64,000 bases of DNA from Pseudoalteromonas galatheae (GTDB lineage Bacteria > Pseudomonadota > Gammaproteobacteria > Enterobacterales > Alteromonadaceae): assembly GCF_005886105.2 (NCBI RefSeq), contig NZ_PNCO02000001.1:496001-560000 (forward strand), written 5' to 3'. Below, in pieces: positions 1 to 8,019 of this stretch (positions within the stretch are counted from its first letter, which is position 1; each line of letters starts with the position of its first letter). The position numbers were made by a program, and so were the translations under genes. The notes below the pieces were generated by a model. The model worked only from the letters and a program-made list of their open reading frames with translations, was not told the origin of the DNA and searched no databases.

Positions 1-1331
1 CAAATACCGTATAAAGTCGTCATTTCTGAGTACTTGATCCCAAAGTGCTGGTCAAACCAACGGTTGATATAGTCATGCTCGGGCTCAAGCTTGGCACAGC
101 GCAGGATATTTTCGCCTTTATTGGTGCCAAGTGCCTGTCCACAGTAATTTTGCTTCCAAGTTAGCGTAAGATCTTGAGAGAATTTTTTTAGTAATTCGTC
201 AAATGTCTTTTCTGTTACCTGTGAAAGGTTAAGAAAGTCTGGAGACAGTGGTGTGATATTAAGTTGCTCAAAATCAGCCTGATGTGCGCGGGTTTTGTTA
301 TGCTTACTATCGCTTGCACTGCCTTTGATATAACGATGGGCTAAACTCGCCTCATAATTGACATTGATATCAAATTTTTCATCGTAGATGGTCACGGGAT
401 ACGTGAACTCTCTTGTGACTTCTGCGGTATGCGTGTTATCTAAGTTATTTGGATCAGGTCGTTCAACTTTCTGTTGATAATGCTTACGCTGAATATATTG
501 GTTACTGGTACGGTAATAGTCCGCATCTGCGTATAGCTCTAATGAAAGCTGTTGGCTACCATTACTATCAAACCAGAGGCTGTTATTAAATGCCGTATTT
601 AGGTTTGAAATAAATGCGTTGTATTGTCCTTTGATTGAGTTGCCAAAGCGCAAGCCAATATCGACACGATCTCGTATGTTCATCGCAAAATAACGACTTT
701 TATCTTGGTTATCTACACGTAAACGTTTTGGAGTTTGCCACGCTAAACAGTATTTTTCGGTGAAACTTTTTAAATAGAAGCGTTGTCCGCTGACTTGTCC
801 TGCAAGTTCATCACACTTTTTCTGCGCTTGCGTTCTTAGCGTGTCGTAGTGGATGCTCATGGCGCTTGCTAATTGCGCATTGCTGATCAGGTGGCGATAG
901 TTATGTTCAAAAAGCTTAAACTTGTCGGGGTAGGGGGTGTTTGAGAGCGAGCGGGCTTCGTCGAGTAACCATTGCCTCGCGTAATCAAGCTCTTCTCTTT
1001 GGGTATTTGCCATTGCACCATTCGGTTTCATCTGCCATTGTGCTTGGTTTTTTACGATTTCCTCAAGTCTGGTCGCTGCTGCCGTGTAGTTATTTGCTAA
1101 GCGAAGCATACGCACATCGATAAGACCTTTATCTATAAGCTTGTCTCGCGCCAGTGTTAAGCCTTGCTTTGCTTCAAGATCCTCGGGGTCTTTCGCGAGT
1201 GCTTGTGAATAATATTCAGCAGCTTGGCGGTACATACCCGCTTCGTAAAGTTTATTGCCTTTATAAACCAGCGATTTACAGCCGCTGATAGCTGCCAATA
1301 TTGCAATGATGATGGCGGTTTTCTTGATCAT
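1..1331 (-). CDS. TPR-type outer-membrane lipoprotein, partial
   Basis: The reading frame runs on the minus strand from an ATG at 1331 and leaves the window without a stop, so the C-terminus is missing. The first 18 residues form a lipoprotein signal (charged start, hydrophobic run, then ISGC), with Cys18 as the probable lipidated residue. The next stretch (GNKLYEAGMYRQAAEYYSQAL, given here as a pattern of Tyr/Ala/Leu positions) resembles one tetratricopeptide repeat. The remainder is polar, rich in Tyr, Asn and Gln, and not recognised. It is likely anchored in the outer or inner membrane facing the periplasm. I cannot assign a function. It borders the accessory region and is not part of the cassette array, being on the opposite strand. 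Confidence 0.75.
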   Translation of the reverse strand, partial: MIKKTAIIIAILAAISGCKSLVYKGNKLYEAGMYRQAAEYYSQALAKDPEDLEAKQGLTLARDKLIDKGLIDVRMLRLANNYTAAATRLEEIVKNQAQWQMKPNGAMANTQREELDYARQWLLDEARSLSNTPYPDKFKLFEHNYRHLISNAQLASAMSIHYDTLRTQAQKKCDELAGQVSGQRFYLKSFTEKYCLAWQTPKRLRVDNQDKSRYFAMNIRDRVDIGLRFGNSIKGQYNAFISNLNTAFNNSLWFDSNGSQQLSLELYADADYYRTSNQYIQRKHYQQKVERPDPNNLDNTHTAEVTREFTYPVTIYDEKFDINVNYEASLAHRYIKGSASDSKHNKTRAHQADFEQLNITPLSPDFLNLSQVTEKTFDELLKKFSQDLTLTWKQNYCGQALGTNKGENILRCAKLEPEHDYINRWFDQHFGIKYSEMTTLYGI

Positions 1332-1520
1332 AATATCATTCCATTCGCGCAAAAAGTTCCATAAGCACAGTTATTGATTTTAGTATCCATTCGCTTCAAT
1401 TACAGGCGCACCCGTTCCTAAGCTTTTAACAGGCTTATAATACATAGTTCTGGCGAAATCTACATCACTGAATTGTTACGATTTTGTTTTGGGAGGTATT
1501 GAATCTCGCTGTGTTGGTTT

Positions 1521-2280
1521 GTTGTCCTCCTGACAGGTTTCGACGCCCATCCATGGGCTACGACATACTTTTCTTTGATGCCCAAAGAACAAGTATGCAA
1601 AAGAAAGGGCACTCCCAACATCACACTGACTCCTCAAGTAAATTGCCAATATGAACGTCACCGCTGTGTAAGGGACATCCCTGTCACAGCTTTTCACGCA
1701 TCCATGCGTTGAAATGACTCATTGGTAATTTACTTTCGGGTGTGATGAGGGAGGAAAACGGTGCTGATAGTTTTGTTTGGTGCTTGCAGGCAAATTTGCT
1801 GCTTTGAGAGGAAAACTAGAACTTGCAGTCAATACTAATCCCCCTTTACCACACCCGAAAAACATAACAGCTCGGCGGGTGAACCACCTCCCACAAAACT
1901 ATATGCACTGCTAATTAGGAGGCTATGCTGATAGTTTTTGCAACCCTTGCAAACAGCTTTATCGTCAAAATCGTAGAAGATCTCACAAGCAACTTATTCC
2001 CCCTCATCACACCCGCAAAGCATCAGTTGATATGCAATGTGCCGACAGGATGTCGGCCAAGTCTTGTCTGGCACACGGACGTGCCTTACAAGACGGTTGC
2101 ACTATATCGGCTTAGGATTTGAGGATTGAGTGTGATGTTGGGGCGACGTTTTCTTGGTTCGTTCTTTTTCGTCGTTTAGAAAGAATGAACGAGGAGCGCA
2201 TGGATGCGCTTTGATATTAAACATGGAGGTTTATGTTACTAACGGCTGATAACTCGAAATGTGTCGTAAAGCCAGCTCGT
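1521..2280. repeat. GGA-hairpin repeat unit, copy 1
   Basis: First of five copies of a ~750-bp non-coding unit. It has two diverging halves, each opening with CATCACACCCG and containing GTGTGATGTTGGG. The left half read on the minus strand has hairpins ACGCATGGATGCGT (1696-1709), AGGGATGTCCCT (1671-1682) and GCCCATGGATGGGC (1545-1558). The right half read on the plus strand has GCCGACAGGATGTCGGC (2041-2057), GGCACACGGACGTGCC (2070-2085) and GCGCATGGATGCGC (2196-2209). All carry GGA in the loop, and each half also has a longer A/T-rich hairpin. Short open frames here are not conserved as proteins. The stretch 1332-1520 before it holds nothing I recognise. Confidence 0.85.
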
Positions 2281-3000
2281 CCTCCTGACCGATTTCGACG
2301 CCCATCCATGGGCTACGACTACCTTTTCTTTGCTTGCCCAAAGAACAAGTATGCAAAAGAAAGGGCACTCCCAACATCACACTGACTCCTCAAGCATATT
2401 GCCAATATGAACGTCACCGCTGTGTAAGGGACATCCCTGTCCCTGTCACAGCTTTTCACGCATCCATGCGTTGAAATGACGCATTGGCAATTTACTTTCG
2501 GGTGTGATGAGGGAGGAAAACGGTGCTGAGAGCTTTTTTGGTGCTTGCTGGCAAATTTGCTGCTTTTAAGAGGAAGATCAGAACGCACGGTCAATATCAC
2601 ACCAGAAAAACATAACTGCTCGGCGGGTAAACCACCTCCCACAAAACGATTTAGACTGTTAATTAGGCGCTCACTCGGATCGCTTTTGTGGTGCTTGTAA
2701 GCAACTTAATCATAAAAGCAGTAGAAGTGTTGTGGTTCAAAAGATCTTGAAAGCAACTTATTCCCCCTCCATCACACCCGCAAAGCATAAGTTGATATGC
2801 AATGTGCCGACAGGATGTCGGCCAAGTCTTGTCAGGCACAAGGACGTGCCTTACAAGACGGTTGCACTATATCGGCTTAGGATTTGAGGATTGAGTGTGA
2901 TGCTGGGGCGACGTTTTCTTGGTTCGTTCTTTTTCGTCGTTTCAAAAGAATGAACGAGAAGCGCAGGGATGCGCTTTGATATTAACCAAGGAGGGGATGC
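2281..3000. repeat. GGA-hairpin repeat unit, copy 2
   Basis: Second copy, in direct tandem with copy 1 (period about 755 bp, measured from the CCTCCTGAC motif at 1526 and 2281). Hairpins are at 2300-2313, 2427-2438 and 2458-2471 (GGA on the minus strand), and at 2806-2822, 2835-2850 and 2961-2974 (GGA on the plus strand). The last has become GCGCAGGGATGCGC, a change in the loop that keeps the stem. Its right end (CCAAGGAGGG...CTTGATTAGGAC) is shared with copy 3 but not with copies 1 and 4. Confidence 0.85.
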
Positions 3001-3256
3001 TTGATTAGGACTGATGTGTAAAATCAATTAGTTAACCTGCTTAATTGCTCAGGCTAGCGGCCTCCGTACGCTAAAAAATATAATTGATTATTAAGGCAAA
3101 TTTAGGTGTAATGAATACATAATGAGCGCTGCAGGGAAAGCTTAATTAATAATAGATTAGCTGTTCAAACCAAATGATTTGGCTAATGTCTCTAAAAAGC
3201 AAATTCCCATAGCATAAACAACACCAACTCTGTCACACCGAGCAGGTAGCAGCTCA
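3001..3256. repeat. non-coding spacer upstream of an attC site, copy A
   Basis: About 250 bp with no credible gene. It is closely similar to 6871-7141, including the block with CAGGCTAGCGGCCTC, AAATTTAGGTGTAATGAATACATAAT and CATAGCATAAACAACAC. Both copies sit between a GGA-hairpin repeat and a short attC site. The whole assembly (repeat, spacer, attC) has therefore been duplicated and could serve as homology for deletion of the cassettes in between. Confidence 0.7.
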
Positions 3257-3315
3257 GTCCAACAAGCGATTATGCAACACAAACTGCGTGTCGCATAAAT
3301 GCTAAAGTGTTATGT
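3257..3315 (+). repeat. integron attC site 1
   Basis: The left end is GTCCAAC (fits RYYYAAC) and the right end is GTTATG. In between, TTATGCAACAC pairs with GTGTCGCATAA to form an imperfect stem around a short loop. It lies just before the cassette gene that starts at 3330. A near-identical site is at 7142-7200, whose right end GTTAAGT fits GTTRRRY exactly. The right end here deviates from that consensus. Confidence 0.65.
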
Positions 3316-3329
3316 CACAAGGAGTATTC

Positions 3330-4181
3330 ATGGCGAATCCAAAGCCTAAAGTAGTAAAAGATAATAAAGAGTGCTTTATCATTATGCCAATAGCCGATGC
3401 CGAGGGTTATCCTAACGGGCATTTTAAGCATGTGTATGACAATATAATTTCGCCTGCTTGTGATATGGCTGGATTCAAGCCAGTACGTGCGGATGAAGTC
3501 AAACAAACCAACTTGATTCATCTTGATATCTTAAAACAGCTTATTGAAGCTCCAATTGCAATTTGTGATCTAAGTAATAGGAACCCAAATGTACTTTTTG
3601 AACTAGGAATTAGGCAGGCTTTTGACAAACCAGTTGTGTTAATTCAAGAGAAAGGTACCCCCAAAATATTCGATATTGCTCCACTTCGATACCTCGAATA
3701 CTGCAAAGAAATGAAGTATCACGATGTATTATCTATTCAAAAAGAACTAAAAGACTCAATTGAAGCTACGTTTGAAGCTGACGGAAAGCAAGGTAATGTA
3801 AACTCTATCGTTAAACTTTTGGCACTAAATTCACCTGCTCAATTGCCAGATATTGAACACAACAGAGAACTGCTATCTCTAGATGTGATGCATGCCGAAA
3901 TGAGACAAATGAAGAGTCTAGTCGAGAATATGGCTATTCGTGGGGTTGGCAGTAAATCTTCAATTGAGATGATTGAATACGAGCGTATATCAAATGAACT
4001 TACGAACATTGTAAATAACAAACGAATGCCAGAGGGTGAGCGAAATGAACGTTTGCACTACCTCCTAATGGAAACAGAAGAATTTATGATGAGAAGCCCG
4101 TCAAAAGAAAATCATAGACATTATCGTAGTTTGATGGAAAGAGTTCATCGTGCGCTAGCAAGTGACATAACAAGCAATTAA
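3330..4181 (+). CDS. nucleoside 2-deoxyribosyltransferase/TIR-like cassette protein
   Basis: The N-terminal half has the look of the nucleoside deoxyribosyltransferase-like fold, a relative of TIR domains. It has a hydrophobic strand ending in IIMPI, then AICDLSNRNPNVLFELGIRQAF, in which the PNVLFELG glutamate (residue 91 from this start) matches the catalytic Glu of the family. The C-terminal ~130 residues are polar, helical and unassigned. I chose ATG 3330 over ATG 3312 because AAGGAG lies at 3319-3324 and the earlier start falls in the attC site. Its stop codon sits inside the next attC, as is usual for a cassette gene. Such folds act as NAD- or nucleotide-cleaving effectors in some phage-defence systems; that role is an inference here. 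Confidence 0.75.
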   Translation: MANPKPKVVKDNKECFIIMPIADAEGYPNGHFKHVYDNIISPACDMAGFKPVRADEVKQTNLIHLDILKQLIEAPIAICDLSNRNPNVLFELGIRQAFDKPVVLIQEKGTPKIFDIAPLRYLEYCKEMKYHDVLSIQKELKDSIEATFEADGKQGNVNSIVKLLALNSPAQLPDIEHNRELLSLDVMHAEMRQMKSLVENMAIRGVGSKSSIEMIEYERISNELTNIVNNKRMPEGERNERLHYLLMETEEFMMRSPSKENHRHYRSLMERVHRALASDITSN

Positions 4182-4261
4182 ACAGGGATAAAAAACTTGC
4201 GGGCTATTCGCTTTGCTCAATTTTAGCCCACAATTTTTTACCCGTTAATCGGGCGTTAGCC
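4165..4261 (+). repeat. integron attC site 2
   Basis: A long imperfect hairpin. ACATAACAAGC at the left overlaps the end of the preceding gene, and GGGCGTTAGCC closes the right. The arms (TAAC...AATTAAACAGGGATAAAAAACTTG, and its approximate complement ending GTTA) pair with bulges, and the tip contains GCGGGCTA...TAGCCCAC. Bulged, non-identical arms with conserved ends are the hallmark of attC. The site separates the cassettes at 3330 and 4292. Confidence 0.85.
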
Positions 4262-4291
4262 GTTTTAGATAATAATTTATAGTGTATAAGT

Positions 4292-5818
4292 ATGTTGAAT
4301 TTTAACAAAAGTGCTGAGCAGCTATGGTCAATGCCGCCACATGAATTTAACGAATGGCGAGCAAATAATGACTTGCCAAAACTATTTAGCTACTTAAAAG
4401 AACTTCTTCCTAGTTTTAGTGATTGGCTGGAAAGCTTACCCTTTGGTATGGATGTGGTACTTCGAATTGTGCCAACAGGAGCCATCTTTAGAGGAAAGAA
4501 CAAAGTCGTTATTCGAAGAACAGAATATTCTCAGCATGACTTGATTGAATGTTACGAGGGTACAGAGAACGAAGCTAAGCAATGGTGGCAAAAACGGCAA
4601 AGTGATATTGAAATACTAGGTGAAATCGAACCTTATTTCAAGTGGGCTAAAAGAGAACTAGGAAGAAAGCGTTTTTTTATATGGGACCAACTTAATAAGC
4701 AAACTTCAGATAAGTTTATTCGAGGATCATGCACTGGGATCAACGTTCCAGGATGTGTAACTCACGCCCACCTTTTTAGAGATTATACACTTTTGAAATT
4801 GGGACAGGTCTGTTTAGGTAGTAGCGCGTCAATAGGAGGTAAAAACCTTGACTTTTGTGACTTAGACTTCCTAATAATAAAAGGTGATATGCATGGGTAT
4901 GGTTCAACATGGAAAACTATAAGTTATTCTTCCTTCAGAGAGCTCACATTCGAAAATGCATCTGTACACTTTTATACTTTTCATGAATGCTGGCTTGGTA
5001 AGTTGTTCGTAAAAGATTCTAAGCTTCAAGATTTTTATTTTGAAAAAACCAATATAAGTGAATTGTATTTCGAAAATTCAAATATTTATAAGATTGGTTT
5101 TAAAGATTCAAGAATTAAACCTTTTATTAAATATACAGAGATGAGAGAAGTAACTTTTCAACCTAGTAAAAGTGTTGAGCCTTCAGAAATAGCTATTACC
5201 TACAGAATGTTTAGAGCAGCCTATCAGAACAACGGCCTAACGAAAGAAGCATCCGAGTGTTACTTCAAAGAAAAAACATTTGAAAGAAAGTCTTTCTTTC
5301 ATCCTTATCACATAGATCGTCAGAGTTTTACGGGTATTATTTTTGATGGAAGAATTAGTAAAGTATTGGATTTGTACACTAGTGGCTGGTCTGATTTATC
5401 AGGTCTTCCTTCTTTAATCAATAAAGCCCTAGCCTCAAAATTAAAAAAATATATAAGACCTAAGTCACTATTATCCTTGTTAAAGTATCGGTTTAAGTGG
5501 CTTGTTTCTATGGTTAATAATATGGTTTGGGGATACGGTGAGAGACCTCTAAGGATAATGCTCTTTGCGGTATTTGTTATATCTTTATATGCGGGTGTTT
5601 ATAATTCAGTAGACTGGGTTGATAAAGATGGTAATAGTTATGATTTGAGTCTTTTTGATAGTTTTTACTATTCAGTCGTTACATTTAGCACTCTTGGATA
5701 TGGCGACATAACTCCTAATACGGAAGTTTTGAAAGTTTTGGCTGGTTCTGAAGCTTTGATTGGTGCTTTGACTATAGGCTTACTGATCGCTGGATTTTCT
5801 AATAAAAACAGATACTAA
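4292..5818 (+). CDS. pentapeptide-like protein with C-terminal two-TM potassium channel
   Basis: 508 residues. The last ~100 residues form a 2-TM pore module: one helix (IMLFAVFVISLYAGV), a pore helix with SVVTFSTLGYGD, where GYGD is the K+ selectivity filter, and a second helix (EALIGALTIGLLIAG). The region around residues 150-290 has repeating F/L-centred five-residue steps (for example LTFENASVHF, LYFENSNIY), resembling a decayed pentapeptide-repeat solenoid. The N-terminal 150 residues are soluble and unassigned. It is a single gene in its own cassette. Ion-leak effectors are known in abortive-infection defence, but that role is inferred only. The start has no strong ribosome binding site. 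Confidence 0.75.
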   Translation: MLNFNKSAEQLWSMPPHEFNEWRANNDLPKLFSYLKELLPSFSDWLESLPFGMDVVLRIVPTGAIFRGKNKVVIRRTEYSQHDLIECYEGTENEAKQWWQKRQSDIEILGEIEPYFKWAKRELGRKRFFIWDQLNKQTSDKFIRGSCTGINVPGCVTHAHLFRDYTLLKLGQVCLGSSASIGGKNLDFCDLDFLIIKGDMHGYGSTWKTISYSSFRELTFENASVHFYTFHECWLGKLFVKDSKLQDFYFEKTNISELYFENSNIYKIGFKDSRIKPFIKYTEMREVTFQPSKSVEPSEIAITYRMFRAAYQNNGLTKEASECYFKEKTFERKSFFHPYHIDRQSFTGIIFDGRISKVLDLYTSGWSDLSGLPSLINKALASKLKKYIRPKSLLSLLKYRFKWLVSMVNNMVWGYGERPLRIMLFAVFVISLYAGVYNSVDWVDKDGNSYDLSLFDSFYYSVVTFSTLGYGDITPNTEVLKVLAGSEALIGALTIGLLIAGFSNKNRY

Positions 5819-5848
5819 TGACAGCTTTCGTACTTGACTAGCTACAAC

Positions 5849-5913
5849 GGCTAACAAACAAATCAACGTGGACTAAAAATTGTGTACTCGCCAAGGCGGG
5901 ATCGCACTTTTAG
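5849..5913 (+). repeat. attC site 3, right half lost
   Basis: GGCTAACAAACAAATC is a typical attC left arm. The hairpin tip (CTAAAAATTGTG ... CGCACTTTTAG) is present, but the expected right arm, which should end in GTTAGCC, is missing. It is replaced by sequence leading into an ISAs1-family fragment. This cassette's downstream recombination site is therefore probably dead. Confidence 0.6.
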
Positions 5914-5959
5914 CTAGTTTATGATCAAATAGCACCAATCCCATTGCTAGGCGCAACCA

Positions 5960-6247
5960 ATGAACCAGATTGAACACCTTACAGTTGTAGAAGAAACTTG
6001 CTCTGATATTAACAAAAAACACGACTTAGTTGATGTCATTTTCCTTGTTATTAGTGCCATCATGGCAGGTGCTGAAGGTTGGCAAGATATCCAGCTCTAT
6101 GGCGAGTCGAAGGAGGATTGGTTGCGGCAGTATCGGCCATTTAAAAACGGGATCCCAAAGCGCCATACCATCGCTCGGATCCTCAAATCTGTGGTGGCAG
6201 AATCACTGCTGGAAGCTCTGTTAAACTGGGTCAACGAGCAGCGACAA
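5960..6247 (+). pseudogene. ISAs1-family transposase, N-terminal fragment
   Basis: About 95 residues match the N-terminal domain of ISAs1-type (H-repeat associated) transposases: DLVDVIFLVISAIMAGAEGWQDI, then a Trp/Leu-rich segment and IPKRHTIARIL. A full transposase is about 370 residues with a DDE catalytic core, which is absent. The frame runs directly into the GGA-hairpin repeat at about 6247, and the last ten codons to 6277 are repeat DNA. The repeat has thus truncated, or recombined into, an older IS copy. Confidence 0.8.
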
Positions 6248-6870
6248 ACTGACTCCTCAAGTAAATCGCCAATATGAACGTCACCGCTGTGTAAGGGACA
6301 TCCCTGTCCCTGTCACAGCTTTTCACGCATCCATGCGTTGAAATGACTCATTGGCAATTTACTTTCGGGTGTGATGAGGGAGGAAAACGGTGCTGATAGT
6401 TTTGTTTGGTGCTTGCAGGCAAATTTGCTGCTTTGAGAGGAAAACTAGAACTTGCAGTCAATACTAATCCCCCTTTACCACACCCGAAAAACATAACAGC
6501 TCGGCGGGTAAACCACCTCCCACAAAACGATTTAGACTGTTAATTAGGTGCTCACTCGGATCGTTTTTGTGGTGCTTGTAAGCAACTTAATCATAAAAGC
6601 CGTAGAAGATCTCACAAGCAACTTATTCCCCCTCCATCACACCCGAAAAGCATAAGTTGATATGCAATGTGCCGACAGGATGTCGGCCAAGTCTTGTCAG
6701 GCACAAGGACGTGCCTTACAAGACGGTTGCACTATATCGGCTTAGGGTTTGAGGATTGGGTGTGATGCTGGGGCGACGTTTTCTTGGTTCGTTCTTTTTC
6801 GTCGTTTAAAAAGAATGAACGAGGAGCGCATGGATGCGCTTTGATATTAGCCAAGGAGGGTATACTTGAT
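6248..6870. repeat. GGA-hairpin repeat unit, copy 3 (5' truncated)
   Basis: The third copy begins within the unit at ACTGACTCCTCAAG, so the hairpin with GCCCATGGATGGGC is missing. The others remain: GGGACATCCC near 6296, ACGCATCCATGCGT near 6328, GCCGACAGGATGTCGGC at about 6670-6686, GGCACAAGGACGTGCC near 6700, and GCGCATGGATGCGC near 6827-6840. It ends with the same CCAAGGAGGG block as copy 2. Confidence 0.8.
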
Positions 6871-7141
6871 TAGGACAGCTGTGTAAAACCAAGTACTTAA
6901 CATGCTTAATTGCTCAGGCTAGCGGCCTCTGTACGCTAAAAAAATATAATTGCTTATTAAGGTAAATTTAGGTGTAATGAATACATAATAAGCGCTGAGC
7001 AATGCAGGGAAAGCTTACATAACACTAGCTAAACTGAATACACTAGCTAGGAAAGTGAGAGCCTCCAAAAAGCCTATTTTTTCTAAGTAAGCCATAGCAT
7101 AAACAACACTAACTCTGATACATCGAGCGGGTAGCTGCTCA
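6871..7141. repeat. non-coding spacer upstream of an attC site, copy B
   Basis: Diverged second copy of the 3001-3256 block, with several short indels (for example AGCGCTGAGCAATGCAGGG against AGCGCTGCAGGG). No credible gene is seen. The divergence indicates that the duplication is not recent. Confidence 0.7.
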
Positions 7142-7200
7142 GCCCAACAAGCGATTATGCAACACAAATGGCGTGTCGCATAAATACTAAAATGTTAAGT
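7142..7200 (+). repeat. integron attC site 4
   Basis: GCCCAAC at the left and GTTAAGT at the right fit the RYYYAAC and GTTRRRY core sites exactly. The arms TTATGCAACAC and GTGTCGCATAA pair imperfectly. At 59 bp it is a short attC. It precedes the cassette gene at 7221. Confidence 0.75.
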
Positions 7201-7220
7201 TTTTAAATAGGTATGGTGCA

Positions 7221-8012
7221 ATGTCTATAAAAACAGATGGAATTGATCCCGCAGTTGAGTCTAGTGGCGATAAAGCTCATAGAGTCACAAGAGCCATAAT
7301 TGGAATGTCGCCAGTTCTCAGTGGTACAGTTTTAGAGGTGTTTAATGCATTAGTTGAACCCCCTTTAGAAAAGCGAAAAAGGGAATGGATGCTTGAGATT
7401 ACAAGAGTTGTGAATGACCTCCAAAACAAATTCAGACTTAATATAGATGACTTGGTTGATAATGAACAATTCATCAGTATTCTGCTTCATACAAGCCAAA
7501 TAGCTATAAAAAACCATCAAAAAGAGAAAATCAATTCGTTAAAAACAGCTTTGTTGAATAGTGCTCGGAATGAAGATCTGTCTGATGATCTGCAATTTAT
7601 ATTTTTAAGGTTATTAGATGAATTTACTGTTCCTCATATAAAGATTCTTGAATCCACAGCCATGGGTTTTTGCTGGTCACCAATAACAAGAGAATCAAGC
7701 CATTCAACTTGGTTAGAGTTTTCTAGGGTATTGCTAGGTGAATTTGATGAATTTAAAGGTAGGGCAGATTTGATTTACCAACTGGTGTCAGACTTAGAGT
7801 CAAAAAAGTTGCTCCGTACATTTAGAGTGCAGCAATTACAGGAACTACCCAATAATGAGGTATCTGTTGTTGGCACTTCTGAGTGGGGGCAACTTTTATC
7901 GTTTAAACCAGCAAAGCTCCATAGACTTGACAAGGAGTCTAGCTTCAAATATGTAACACTACCAACACAGCTTGGAATAGATTTTCTAAGTTATATTCTG
8001 TGCGATGAGTAA
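7221..8012 (+). CDS. cassette hypothetical protein (263 aa)
   Basis: I do not recognise this protein as a named family. It has a mildly hydrophobic segment at about residues 27-46 (IIGMSPVLSGTVLEVFNALV), then the charged motif PPLEKRKREWMLEI, and a mainly helical, charged C-terminal part with SWGQLL-like and LPTQLGIDFL strands. There is no signal peptide and no clear membrane helix. It is a single gene between two attC sites, so it should be transcribed from upstream or from its own weak promoter. The ribosome binding site before ATG 7221 is poor. It is likely real because it is long, in cassette position, and ends just before the disrupted attC. Confidence 0.75.
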   Translation: MSIKTDGIDPAVESSGDKAHRVTRAIIGMSPVLSGTVLEVFNALVEPPLEKRKREWMLEITRVVNDLQNKFRLNIDDLVDNEQFISILLHTSQIAIKNHQKEKINSLKTALLNSARNEDLSDDLQFIFLRLLDEFTVPHIKILESTAMGFCWSPITRESSHSTWLEFSRVLLGEFDEFKGRADLIYQLVSDLESKKLLRTFRVQQLQELPNNEVSVVGTSEWGQLLSFKPAKLHRLDKESSFKYVTLPTQLGIDFLSYILCDE

Positions 8013-8019
8013 AAACTTA

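Noticed and set aside
1476..2642. Several 60-107 codon frames inside the hairpin repeats
   Set aside because: They exist because both strands of the repeat are free of stops around the hairpins. They differ in length from copy to copy, lack ribosome sites, and the changes between copies preserve stems, not codons.
4165..4261. Reading the attC hairpins as ordinary terminators
   Set aside because: The arms are bulged and non-identical, end in conserved TAAC/GTTA motifs, overlap the preceding stop codon, and lack a T run.
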